From the NCBI GenBank assembly GCA_017590115.1, contig JAGGNK010009114.1, positions 17,877,937-17,941,936 on the forward strand: a DNA stretch of 64,000 nt. The letters run 5' to 3'. This document shows, one piece after another, positions 52,301 through 57,560 of the stretch. A model generated the notes under the pieces. That model was not told the DNA's origin, ran no database searches, and worked only from the letters and a program-made list of their open reading frames with translations. Position 1 is the stretch's first letter, and the number at the start of each line of letters is the position of its first letter. Source of the stretch: Montifringilla adamsi. Lineage: Eukaryota > Chordata > Aves > Passeriformes > Passeridae. Position numbers and translations under genes: made by a program.

Positions 52301-55006
52301 GCTGATAAAATGGGAGCAGTGAACACATGGCTGCAATGAGCACTTACCCTCTCATCCTTTTTTGACCTTGAGGACATCAGCAGGTCACTGGCTCTTCACT
52401 GGAACCTCACAGGCTTTTCCTAGCCCCACTACGGAAGACAACTTGTTGGTTTGCAATAATTCAGGGAATTCTTGTGGTACCTAAATGAGCTGGAATCCTT
52501 CCATTCTGCTCTCTCTGCCCTCTGCAGCAGGAGTCATCCTATTCCCAACAGGCTTGGAAATGGCAGGGTTGAGAGCTTCAAAGGCAGAGGGTTTTTTCCA
52601 CCTTTGCTTAAAACTGTTTTTTGGTAAATTTGCTGCTGTTGTTCAGGCGAAGAAAAATCTGATCTTTCAGCAACTAATTAGTGTGCCTTTTTTTTCCTGC
52701 TAGATTTCTGGAGGTGCTGTTGAGATGTGGAAGTCAGAAGACATCAAAGCCAACAATGTCCACATGGCCTGGCAGTTACCACAATATTTACTGATATCTG
52801 CTGGGGAGGTGATGTTCTCCATTACAGGTCTGGCCTTCTCCTATTCTCAGGTACTCCACTTAAAGATAAGGACCTTACAATTAGACTTCAAGATTTATTT
52901 CTGCATCTGCCATTGACTTGTCATACCTCCTTTGACATGACACTAACAATGTTATCTATCCTTCAGCTGAAAGTGGGATCATAACACAGCTTGCTGTGTA
53001 CCCTCAAGCTAAATTAATTCATATTCTGAAGGTACCTGATTCATATTCTGAAGGTACCTGTTCTCAGTGATACTTGGAAATATCCTTTTCTGGTCAACCT
53101 GAGAACACAGGACAGAACTGGATAGTTAATGGGAAAACTCTGAATATTTTGTTATCAGGGTTTTCTCCTAGTGATGTATTTTGTGCTATGTATTTTTCAG
53201 TGATATAAAGGCAAGGTATCTCAAGGGCTACAGGGTGGCATGAGGACTTGGCACCTGCTTTAAACTGAGAGACTGAAGGGGTCTAAACATGCAAGGTTGT
53301 AACAAGGGAGCAAGGGGTAATGAACCTGCAAGGGATGATTTGATTGTTGTCTGGGGAGGTTGATGAGAAGAGAGGACTGAGACATTACATGGTCAAACAG
53401 CTACTGAAGCTGCTCAGATCTATCCCTGGAGTAAGGTGCAGATGTTTATTAATGAGGATGATTAATGCAGTGGGATGATCTGTAATGGGATGTGAAAAAT
53501 TTGTCCTCAGCAGGAAATTTAACATCAGGATCCAGTCTCTTTTCCAAAGGTGTACAGCCATATGGCACCAGACTTCAAGCTGCAGGGCTCGTGTGGCTCC
53601 TTGGATGTCCTGATCGTACCATTTCAGATGATGCAGGTTGGGGATAAGCCGGAGTCAGCTCTGCAACAACAGCATCTCCTGCTTCTTCATGTGTCCTCCT
53701 GCCCATGTTTTGAAAGCTCCTTGTATGCAGATGTTGAGATTAACCTCAGATTAACCACTCCACACAGAGAAAATTCCACCATCTCCTCCTAGGCTGAGCC
53801 CAGTGACACCTGCACTGGGCAGGACTCCAGAGGGTGAAGCAGGGCTGAAGGGCACAGCAGGATTCCCACTGATCAGGCCCTTCTCCTCTTTTCAGTCTCC
53901 AGCCAGCATGAAGTCGGTGCTGCAGGCAGGCTGGCTGCTCACCGTGGCTGTGGGGAATACCTTTGTGCTCATTGTTGCCGAGGCTGCACCAATGGCACAG
54001 GTATGGTTTGGCTCTTAAAACAGAGGTCATGCTTTACAACAGGCTTCTGGTGCTTCTGGATGGCCATGTCCTGGTGCACAGCTTCTCTGCCCAGCCCCAG
54101 GCTCCTGCACCTGAGCTGACAGCAGCTCACTCTGAGCTGTCCCCCAGCCCCTGCTCCGTGGGGCCCTCAGTGGAGCTCCCCTGGGGAGCACTGGCCCTCC
54201 AAGGGCTGGAAGTGCCTGACCTGTGCTGGTAACTCTGCTGGAGCTCAGCTCTAGGCAAGCTGGCTGTGTCTGCACCTGGAGCCTGCACACAGAGGCAGCC
54301 ACACGCTGAGTGCTCCCCAGCAACGAGAGCAGCGGGCACTCAGCCTTCCTCAGGGGTCTCACCTGGGGAGTCCTGCCAGGCTGCCTCTGGCGTCCCTGAG
54401 ATGTCAGGCTGACAGGGGGAGGTCGTGGTGCAGAGGTAGTTTAATTCAGGCTGTGAAACTTCTGGGATGATGCCAGAAAGTTGTGCACTGGGGCATATTT
54501 CTGGCCAGCATGAATCTGCCTCTCCCAAAAGAATCTTGTAGGCAAAAAGCCCAGGTGGGTACGTTCCAGTCAGATTTGTAAGAAAAGATTTAATGACACC
54601 AACTCAATCTAACTGTTTTGTTTCAAGAGGTATCACATATTTGTAATTACATTATGTGCACAAACATTTACCAGAAAAACAGGATGAGAAAGTTTCTTTC
54701 TTGTGAGCCATTTTGGAAACTAAGAAATAATTTTCACCCAGCTCTTTAAAAACCACTTGAAAGTGCAGAGATATCCTCCAGACTGAGAGTCTGGGGTCTC
54801 CTGACCTGCTGTTCTTTTTTCTTTCCTAGTGGGCTGAATTTGTCTTGTTCACTGTTCTCCTCTTTGCTGTGTGCATTATTTTCTCCATCATGGGATATTT
54901 CTATGTCAGTGTGGATCCAGAGGACCTAGAAGAAAAGGAAGAGAAGAGAGAGACCTCAAGCAGAGGAAACATGATTGGTCTTGTTACTCAGAAAACAAAG
55001 CTCTAA
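16252..55006 (+). CDS. SLC15A2: SLC15A2 / PEPT2, proton-coupled oligopeptide transporter (22 coding exons)
   Basis: The gene encodes the high-affinity, low-capacity H+-coupled carrier of di- and tripeptides and peptide-like drugs in the plasma membrane (POT/PTR2 branch of the major facilitator superfamily). Joined exons give 726 residues. Visible marks are the N-terminal [14 protein letters not shown], close to human PEPT2; E53-x-x-E56-R57 and YYG; His87, the proton-handling histidine of PEPT2; PTR2 signatures near 100-120 and 184-196; K161; W313; and E619, equivalent to human E622. A long extracellular loop (about 400-605) carries sequons at N475, N525, N539 and N584. The C-terminus ends Q-K-T-K-L, a class I PDZ ligand also found in mammalian PEPT2. 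Coding exons: 16252-16356, 20826-20913, 21527-21668, 23507-23599, 24717-24816, 29839-29929, 31980-32057, 34657-34739, 35741-35827, 36143-36232, 36571-36615, 38900-38932, 39981-40069, 41792-41873, 43818-43943, 44305-44469, 46890-46936, 48987-49097, 50171-50267, 52704-52850, 53896-54000, 54830-55006. No stop or frameshift interrupts it. PEPT1 is less likely because of the N- and C-termini and the loop sequence. Confidence 0.97.
16357..18161. other. Intron 1, first part
   Basis: Single-copy intron sequence between the exon 1 donor and the tandem duplication. I see no exon, RNA gene or recognisable mobile element in it. The rest of intron 1 is the duplication (18162-20511) plus about 314 bp leading to the exon 2 acceptor. 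Confidence 0.7.
18162..19339. repeat. Tandem duplication in intron 1, copy 1 (1178 bp)
   Basis: First unit of a head-to-tail duplication. It starts ATGGTTTCAGAG and ends GCGTTTTAGCAT, and the same sequence begins again immediately afterwards. Differences from copy 2 found by reading: C at 18959 versus T at 20137; four extra bases at about 18971-18974; and a T run of 9 (19309-19317) versus 7. Everything else I compared is identical. The unit contains an AT-rich tract at 18278-18304 and an inverted repeat at its left edge. Identical minus-strand open frames of 97 and 76 codons occur in both units and show no sign of being genes. Confidence 0.97.
18170..18204. repeat. Perfect inverted repeat (14-bp arms, 7-base loop), copy 1
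   Basis: The left arm AGAGTAAATCATAA (18170-18183) is the exact reverse complement of TTATGATTTACTCT (18191-18204), separated by ATGAAAA. It lies eight bases inside the left edge of the duplicated unit. A partial third direct copy of the right arm (TATTTACTCTAGTAAA) follows a few bases later. Confidence 0.93.
19340..20511. repeat. Tandem duplication in intron 1, copy 2 (1172 bp)
   Basis: Second unit of the head-to-tail duplication, offset by 1178 bp from copy 1 until the two small indels near its right end. Its length is shorter by exactly the 4-base gap and the 2-base T-run difference. It ends GCGTTTTAGCAT, then single-copy sequence resumes (TGCAGTCAAGAG). The right boundary lies about 315 bp before exon 2, so no exon is duplicated. 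Confidence 0.97.
19348..19382. repeat. Perfect inverted repeat (14-bp arms, 7-base loop), copy 2
   Basis: This is the copy-2 counterpart of the hairpin at 18170-18204, with the same arms and loop, again eight bases inside the left edge of the unit. Confidence 0.93.
20826..20913 (+). CDS. SLC15A2: SLC15A2 coding exon 2 (residues 36-64 plus one base)
   Basis: This encodes [10 protein letters not shown] and the first membrane helix, ending with the family motif E53-F-C-E56-R57-F-S-Y-Y-G-M-R64. E53, E56 and R57 form the ExxER proton/peptide-coupling motif of the POT family. Acceptor CCCACAG and donor GTATGT; the exon ends in phase 1. Confidence 0.97.
20914..21526. other. Intron 2
   Basis: About 610 bp of plain intron sequence with a strong pyrimidine tract before the exon 3 acceptor. 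Nothing else was recognised. Confidence 0.8.
21527..21668 (+). CDS. SLC15A2: SLC15A2 coding exon 3 (residues 65-112)
   Basis: This encodes the end of helix 1, a short extracellular turn and helix 2. Tyr70 and His87 are present at the human PEPT2 numbering; His87 is the residue tied to proton translocation. The exon ends with A-D-S-W-L-G-K-Y-K, the start of PTR2 signature 1. The donor is read as AA|GTAAGTG, giving phase 2. Confidence 0.97.
21669..23506. other. Intron 3
   Basis: About 1.8 kb of intron. I see no recognisable mobile element or second gene. Open frames at 22982-23239 on the + strand run through intron sequence and show no gene features. Confidence 0.7.
23507..23599 (+). CDS. SLC15A2: SLC15A2 coding exon 4 (residues 112-143)
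   Basis: This begins with the base that completes Lys112, then [13 protein letters not shown] and ends with NQAVHV. It covers helix 3 and the following loop. It aligns without a gap to PEPT2 and lacks the extra hydrophilic insert that PEPT1 carries in this loop, supporting assignment to PEPT2. Confidence 0.96.
23600..24716. other. Intron 4
   Basis: About 1.1 kb of intron. It contains a perfect 26-bp tandem duplication at 24515-24566. A 154-codon minus-strand open frame at 23654-24118 has no recognisable content. Confidence 0.7.
24515..24566. repeat. 26-bp tandem duplication in intron 4
   Basis: Two adjacent exact copies of a 26-base unit that begins ATTAATTTG and ends AAATTATTAGG (24515-24540 and 24541-24566). 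A partial third start follows. This looks like a young slippage or duplication event. Confidence 0.95.
24717..24816 (+). CDS. SLC15A2: SLC15A2 coding exon 5 (residues 143-176)
   Basis: This encodes helix 4 and the conserved stretch A-L-G-T-G-G-I-K161-P-C, then [10 protein letters not shown]. Lys161 corresponds to the substrate-binding lysine Lys140 of PEPT1. The exon ends in phase 0 at GTAAGA. Confidence 0.97.
24817..29838. other. Intron 5 (about 5 kb, largest in the gene)
   Basis: No exon, RNA gene or clear mobile element was recognised. Short open frames on both strands (for example 25991-26389 on minus and 28541-28804 on plus) look like chance. Confidence 0.65.
29839..29929 (+). CDS. SLC15A2: SLC15A2 coding exon 6 (residues 177-206 plus one base)
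   Basis: This carries PTR2 signature 2 ([14 protein letters not shown], about residues 183-196) and helix 5, continuing to TPVLR. Acceptor TTTTAG, donor GTCAGT, phase 1. Confidence 0.97.
29930..31979. other. Intron 6
   Basis: About 2 kb of intron. A short CR1-like remnant may lie at about 30168-30225. Otherwise nothing is recognised. Confidence 0.65.
30168..30225 (-). mobile_element. Possible short CR1 remnant
   Basis: Read on the + strand, GGAAGGTGGAAGGACC then ATATGGTCATCTATTC then CACTGCCAGTGAAGG resembles the reversed 3' end of CR1 (GGTTGGAAGGACC, GGTCATCTAG, CTGCCA). It is too short and diverged for a firm call. Confidence 0.4.
31980..32057 (+). CDS. SLC15A2: SLC15A2 coding exon 7 (residues 207-232 plus one base)
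   Basis: This encodes [20 protein letters not shown] and the start of helix 6. The [14 protein letters not shown] stretch is typical of PEPT2; PEPT1 has a different spacing of cysteines. The exon is phase 1 at both ends. Confidence 0.97.
32058..34656. other. Intron 7
   Basis: About 2.6 kb of intron without recognisable exons, RNA genes or clear mobile elements. A 152-codon minus-strand open frame at 33153-33611 has no recognisable content. Confidence 0.65.
34657..34739 (+). CDS. SLC15A2: SLC15A2 coding exon 8 (residues 233-260)
   Basis: This encodes the rest of helix 6 ([10 protein letters not shown]) and the start of the central cytosolic segment, ending E-V-C-K-C-I-G. The donor is read as GGT|GTAAGT, giving phase 0 and the conserved C-I-G-F-A-I across the junction. 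Confidence 0.96.
34740..35740. other. Intron 8
   Basis: About 1 kb of intron containing a CR1 3' end at 35445-35523. Confidence 0.75.
35445..35523 (+). mobile_element. CR1 LINE 3' end fragment in intron 8
   Basis: The order GGCCAGGAGCTGGACTTCAA, then GACCTTTGTGTGTCCCTTCC, then AGCTCAGGCTATTCTAAGAT, then GTGATTCTATGATTC is the characteristic avian CR1 3' end, including the short ATTCTATGATTC-type tail. It is heavily 5'-truncated and in sense orientation relative to the gene. Confidence 0.9.
35741..35827 (+). CDS. SLC15A2: SLC15A2 coding exon 9 (residues 261-289)
   Basis: This encodes the basic cytosolic loop [20 protein letters not shown], then LDWASEKYS. The H-W-L-D-W motif is conserved in PEPT1 and PEPT2. 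It is phase 0 at both ends. Confidence 0.97.
36143..36232 (+). CDS. SLC15A2: SLC15A2 coding exon 10 (residues 290-319)
   Basis: This encodes the helix 7 region, including [14 protein letters not shown]313-A-L-F-D-Q-Q. Trp313 corresponds to Trp294 of PEPT1 in the binding cavity. It is phase 0 at both ends. The flanking introns 9 (315 bp) and 10 (338 bp) are short and otherwise plain. Confidence 0.97.
36571..36615 (+). CDS. SLC15A2: SLC15A2 coding exon 11 (residues 320-334), 45 nt
   Basis: A small exon encoding [23 protein letters not shown] is near-invariant in vertebrate peptide transporters. It is phase 0 on both sides, so skipping it would not shift the frame. Confidence 0.96.
38067..38104. 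other. Assembly gap (38 N)
   Basis: 38 undetermined bases follow a C-rich stretch (ATCCCAACCATCCCCC) and precede CCCGCC. The gap lies inside intron 11 and does not touch an exon. Confidence 1.
38214..38251. repeat. (ATCC)n microsatellite
   Basis: About nine tetranucleotide units of CCAT/ATCC without interruption, 110 bp downstream of the assembly gap. It is a likely length-polymorphic locus. Confidence 0.95.
38900..38932 (+). CDS. SLC15A2: SLC15A2 coding exon 12 (residues 335-345), 33 nt
   Basis: A micro-exon encoding [18 protein letters not shown] is conserved in PEPT2, which confirms that this very short segment is real. Acceptor TTTCAG, donor GTAAAA. It is phase 0 on both sides. Confidence 0.95.
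38933..39980. other. Intron 12
   Basis: About 1.05 kb of intron in which nothing else is recognised. Confidence 0.75.
39981..40069 (+). CDS. SLC15A2: SLC15A2 coding exon 13 (residues 346-374 plus two bases)
   Basis: This encodes a membrane helix [20 protein letters not shown] and then [13 protein letters not shown] matches PEPT2. It ends in phase 2 at GTAAGT, completing Thr375 with exon 14. Confidence 0.97.
40070..41791. other. Intron 13
   Basis: About 1.7 kb of intron without recognisable content. A minus-strand open frame at 39984-40361 overlaps exon 13 antisense and is a shadow. Confidence 0.7.
41792..41873 (+). CDS. SLC15A2: SLC15A2 coding exon 14 (residues 375-402)
   Basis: This encodes [19 protein letters not shown] and VIEVKIN, the helix leading into the large extracellular domain. 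It ends in phase 0 at GTAAGT. Confidence 0.97.
41874..43817. other. Intron 14
   Basis: About 1.9 kb of intron. A T-rich/TG-rich low-complexity tract sits at 42240-42316. No exon or mobile element is recognised. Confidence 0.7.
42240..42316. repeat. TG/T-rich low-complexity tract
   Basis: A (TG)7-type run followed by T-rich sequence and an AT-only palindromic block (TTTTAAAATTTTAAAATTTA) inside intron 14. Confidence 0.75.
43818..43943 (+). CDS. SLC15A2: SLC15A2 coding exon 15 (residues 403-444)
   Basis: First exon of the large extracellular loop between helices 9 and 10, which folds as two immunoglobulin-like lobes in mammalian PEPTs. It encodes E-T-D-M-P-R-L-V-P, then L-I-R-V-L-N-L-A (compare V-L-N-L-A in PEPT2) and ends VESFQ. 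This part of the protein evolves fast, so weak similarity is expected. Confidence 0.95.
44305..44469 (+). CDS. SLC15A2: SLC15A2 coding exon 16 (residues 445-499)
   Basis: Extracellular loop exon beginning NPAEYSKL, similar to TPHYSKL of mammalian PEPT2. It contains the sequon N475-Y-T and Y-S-L-I-V near its end. It is phase 0 on both sides. Confidence 0.95.
44470..46889. other. Intron 16
   Basis: About 2.4 kb of intron. Repeated TTTATTATT-like motifs occur at about 45940-46010. No exon or mobile element is recognised. Confidence 0.7.
46890..46936 (+). CDS. SLC15A2: SLC15A2 coding exon 17 (residues 500-514 plus two bases), 47 nt
   Basis: A short extracellular loop exon encoding [15 protein letters not shown] and two bases of Arg515. 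Joined to exon 18 it reads A-V-R-F-I-N, equivalent to T-V-R-F-V-N of mammalian PEPT2. The donor GTAGGA is weaker than the others. Confidence 0.93.
47487..47670. repeat. A/C-rich low-complexity tract
   Basis: Irregular runs of CAAAA, CAAACAAAA and CCACCAAAT-type sequence occur with few G or T, interrupted by a more balanced 60-bp stretch. The minus-strand open frame across it (47423-47662) is Phe/Val-rich only because of this composition. Confidence 0.8.
48240..48706 (-). mobile_element. CR1 LINE 3' fragment, antisense, in intron 17
   Basis: The segment begins CACAGAATGGTGTGGGTTGG and AAAGACCTTGAGATCA, continues CACCTCCTGCTAGACCAGGT, then TTGTCCTATAACTCCATACT, CTTCTCCAGGCTGAACAGCC and AGGTGCCCCAGCCCTCTGAT. 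This is the standard order of a CR1 3' end read in reverse. The copy is about 470 bp and lacks any intact reading frame. Confidence 0.95.
48987..49097 (+). CDS. SLC15A2: SLC15A2 coding exon 18 (residues 515-551 plus two bases)
   Basis: Extracellular loop exon with V-N525-L-T-I and K-N539-Y-S sequons, ending SLLERD plus two bases of Ile552. D-V-N-L-T-I parallels D-V-N-I-S-L in mammalian PEPT2. Confidence 0.95.
49098..50170. other. Intron 18
   Basis: About 1.07 kb of intron in which nothing else is recognised. Confidence 0.75.
50171..50267 (+). CDS. SLC15A2: SLC15A2 coding exon 19 (residues 552-584)
   Basis: This encodes [18 protein letters not shown], then [22 protein letters not shown] is conserved with mammalian PEPT2. 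With exon 20 it completes a sequon N584-I-S. Confidence 0.96.
50268..52703. other. Intron 19
   Basis: About 2.4 kb of intron. Minus-strand open frames at 51190-51522 and 51524-51799 have no recognisable content. No mobile element is recognised. Confidence 0.65.
52704..52850 (+). CDS. SLC15A2: SLC15A2 coding exon 20 (residues 585-633)
   Basis: This encodes the end of the extracellular domain and helix 10: [13 protein letters not shown]619-V-M-F-S-I-T-G, then LAFSYSQ. Glu619 corresponds to the substrate-binding Glu622 of human PEPT2 (Glu595 of PEPT1). Ala628 sits where the recalled PEPT1 and PEPT2 sequences read G-L-E-F-S-Y-S-Q. Confidence 0.97.
52851..53895. other. Intron 20
   Basis: About 1.05 kb of intron. 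Apart from the 22-bp tandem duplication, nothing is recognised. Confidence 0.75.
53017..53060. repeat. 22-bp tandem duplication in intron 20
   Basis: Two adjacent exact copies of a 22-base unit starting ATTCATATTC and ending AAGGTACCTG (53017-53038 and 53039-53060). Confidence 0.95.
53896..54000 (+). CDS. SLC15A2: SLC15A2 coding exon 21 (residues 634-668)
   Basis: This encodes [20 protein letters not shown], then N-T-F-V-L-I-V-A, helix 11. M-K-S-V-L-Q-A is a family hallmark. The last residues EAAPMAQ differ from mammalian PEPT2 in the short extracellular turn. Confidence 0.97.
54001..54829. other. Intron 21 (locally GC-rich)
   Basis: About 830 bp of intron. The first 550 bp are noticeably richer in G and C than other introns, which leaves both strands fairly open (for example 54027-54362 on minus), but nothing there resembles a protein I know. 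Confidence 0.65.
54830..55006 (+). CDS. SLC15A2: SLC15A2 last coding exon 22 (residues 669-726 and stop)
   Basis: This encodes the last membrane helix ([20 protein letters not shown]) and M-G-Y-F-Y, then an acidic Glu/Lys-rich cytosolic tail and the end [13 protein letters not shown] before TAA. N-M-I-x-L-x-T-x-K-T-K-L matches the end of mammalian PEPT2. The final T-K-L is a PDZ ligand known to bind PDZK1 in mammals. Confidence 0.97.
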   Translation, partial: WAEFVLFTVLLFAVCIIFSIMGYFYVSVDPEDLEEKEEKRETSSRGNMIGLVTQKTKL

Positions 55007-57560
55007 CACATCATGGGTTGGGATTTTTTTTTTTAAAACTCAGTTATGAGAAGGTGAAAGAAGGGTGGGGACAGTGTTATTTTGTTTTAGAGCACTGCAG
55101 TCTTTGTTACTCAAAATGTAACCACCTTATAAATGGGACCAAATGGCCCTCTATAAAAACAATGGGGGTCCTGAAATCAGAACAAAACTCCCTGGGAAAG
55201 CTCCTCAGGTATTAAAAGCCCTTATTAGTAATTACAGTGTAATTTAAAACCTGCCCATCTTTTTAAGCATGGAATGCTTTCCTATGATTTTGCCTTAAAC
55301 ATGTATTTAAGGCAGCAGGGAGGAAGGGTGGAAGGAATGCCATATGACACAAAAATCTGGAAATGTTACGAGAGAAGAAAGAAGAAAAACTAGTATAGGA
55401 ATTAGGGAAGAATAGATGTTAGTGACAGAAGGATTTTTAATGCTGTCATCAAGGACTGTAAGGGTTACACATAATCCCAAAGGATTTCATCATGTAACTC
55501 TCTTTATGAGTATTTCATCCCATTATTGCATGTTATGAATGGTTCTGATTTATGATTTTCACCTTCAGGCTCAGAAGTAATAACAGGGAATTAAATTCTG
55601 CAGGCTAAAATATTCCCAAAACACTGCTGACGAAGACAAGCATGCTACCACCTCTCCCATTTTTTCCCCTAGAAGTTTTTAGCAACTGATGGTGTTCTTT
55701 GATTAGACATGATTGTAGAATTGCTTTATGCTTTCTTATTTCAGAATTCCAGACAGTTATTTGCCATCTTCCTATACATTAAGCCTTTATTGGGCATTTC
55801 CTTTTACAGCACCTGTCACTGCAAGTTAGGATATAGCTGATTTCTTATCTCATGCCTCAGTTATTCCCCACTGGGAGACAAGTTGCAGTAGTTTCTATAA
55901 AATTCCAGGCGTCCTGCAGTGAGTTATTTACAAGGATGCACTTTATCATTTTTTCAGTCTACAAGAGGAGACCATGGCATATGAGATTTTTCTTTTTCCT
56001 TCTTGTTTTTCTGTCTCTACCAGACTTTGGATATAGCAATTTTATTGGAATTGTGATATAACTGTCTGATTTTCCTCAATTGCGTGAAGCTGTGATTTCA
56101 TGTTCTGCATAGGAGTAATCCAACCACTGCTGATCTAGTAAAACTCCTGAGAGAGTCCCTGCCTTCCTCTGTCACTTCAAGGCCACAGTTGTAACAGGTA
56201 TGGCCTACTTCAAAACAAAGTTGTCAGTAGGATCTTCAGGTTCACAGAGAATAGGTTTTAAATTATGCTTTCCTCTTCCATCTTGGCATTGGCCATAGGT
56301 GGTTGCTGATACTTGGATTCAGGAGATCACAAAATACATGTTTGATTTAATTCCTGTTCAGGACAGGAAATACACTTAGTTTGACACCACCTCCTTTGAC
56401 ACCAGCTCCTTTGATGTTCTGCCAGTGTGTGTGTATCTTCTTGAGTAACACTAACAAAACACAGCTTTTTGGTTTTAACTCACAGCCTAAGGCTGCTCCC
56501 TCTGCTTTCTGTCCTAAGTGGGCATGAACTTTCACCACTAGTTCTGCAAAAGCTCCTGCCTGCTGTGAAGTAGCATCTGGGGTTGTGCCAGAGGGAGACC
56601 ATGGTCTCATCAGATAAATGAGAAGAGGCTGCAGATGTGCATGCAGGAACACTTGGGGTGGTTCAGTCCATGCAGAGACATTTATTAAGCTGTGGTGGCT
56701 GGATCCAGGCAGCTGAACCCTGCAACTCCATGGAGAATGAAGGGCATTGAAAGCCACCAATTAGGTCATCCAGCCTGCTTCTCAGAAGCCAAGTGAGGAT
56801 TATTCCCCTCTGTTCTTTCTGGTATTGTTCTCCTGCTGTGATTCTTTGTGTGGGCTCTTTCTCCTCCAAGCATTGTTGTTTTCCTAATCCCATTTTATGA
56901 CACACAGTGAATCGGCTCAGAGGCTGCTAAATCACTCTGCTGTGATGCTGTTTGACCAGCTTCCAGTTTGAAGCACTAATAGAAAGCATTTCTTCCTCCA
57001 CCCACTGCAAACAAAACAAAAATCCCCAAACTGAAGGAATGGCCAGGCTCCAGTAACACTGAACAAACACAATTTAGAATTATTGGAGCATTTAATTTTT
57101 TATAAGCCTTGAATTTAAAAGTATGTTGGGGTTCGAGGGCATATGTGGTGTAGAGACAAATTAAAATTATTGAAGCACTTTTCTTGGGAAGCATTGGTAA
57201 GCAGTTCAGAGTTGCATGAGGGAAAGCAAGGTATCCAGATCTCTAAGACTATATATGCTTGAGAATCTCCTGATTTTTTTTTTTTTTTTGGTTTTATTTC
57301 CTTATTGGCGACACTACCAGAAGCTGTCAGAGACTCTGAGCTTAATTTAAAGGAATCATTCCAAACTCATAAAAGATACATTTAGGATGTCATCTGTATC
57401 TGCTTTTTAGACTCCTGATGCCAAATTTCCCCTTTCCAAACATCTCCGTGTTCCAAACCGTCACCATAATGCTGGGGGAAGGAAAAATTGCAATTCACAG
57501 TTGGGAAGACTATGAACAGAAAGGCAATGCTATAAATAAAGTGCTAACATGAGGCTGGGG
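55007..57560 (+). other. SLC15A2: Probable SLC15A2 3' UTR
   Basis: No coding sequence is recognised. The first AATAAA after the stop is at 57535-57540, followed by GTG-rich sequence. ATTAAA variants at 55211-55216 and 55590-55595 could give shorter transcripts. The end coordinate is inferred from the AATAAA alone. Low-complexity T runs occur at about 55024-55034 and 57275-57289. Confidence 0.4.
57535..57540 (+). promoter_or_regulatory. SLC15A2: Candidate polyadenylation signal AATAAA
   Basis: First canonical AATAAA downstream of the SLC15A2 stop codon, followed within 30 bases by GTGCTAACATGAGGCTGGGG, a plausible GU-rich downstream element. A UTR of about 2.5 kb would be compatible with the long PEPT2 mRNA known in mammals. 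Confidence 0.4.

Noticed and set aside
56741..56820. Possible CR1 or SINE remnant (GGTCATCCAGCCTGC)
   Set aside because: Only one short CR1-like phrase was seen; too little to support a mobile element.
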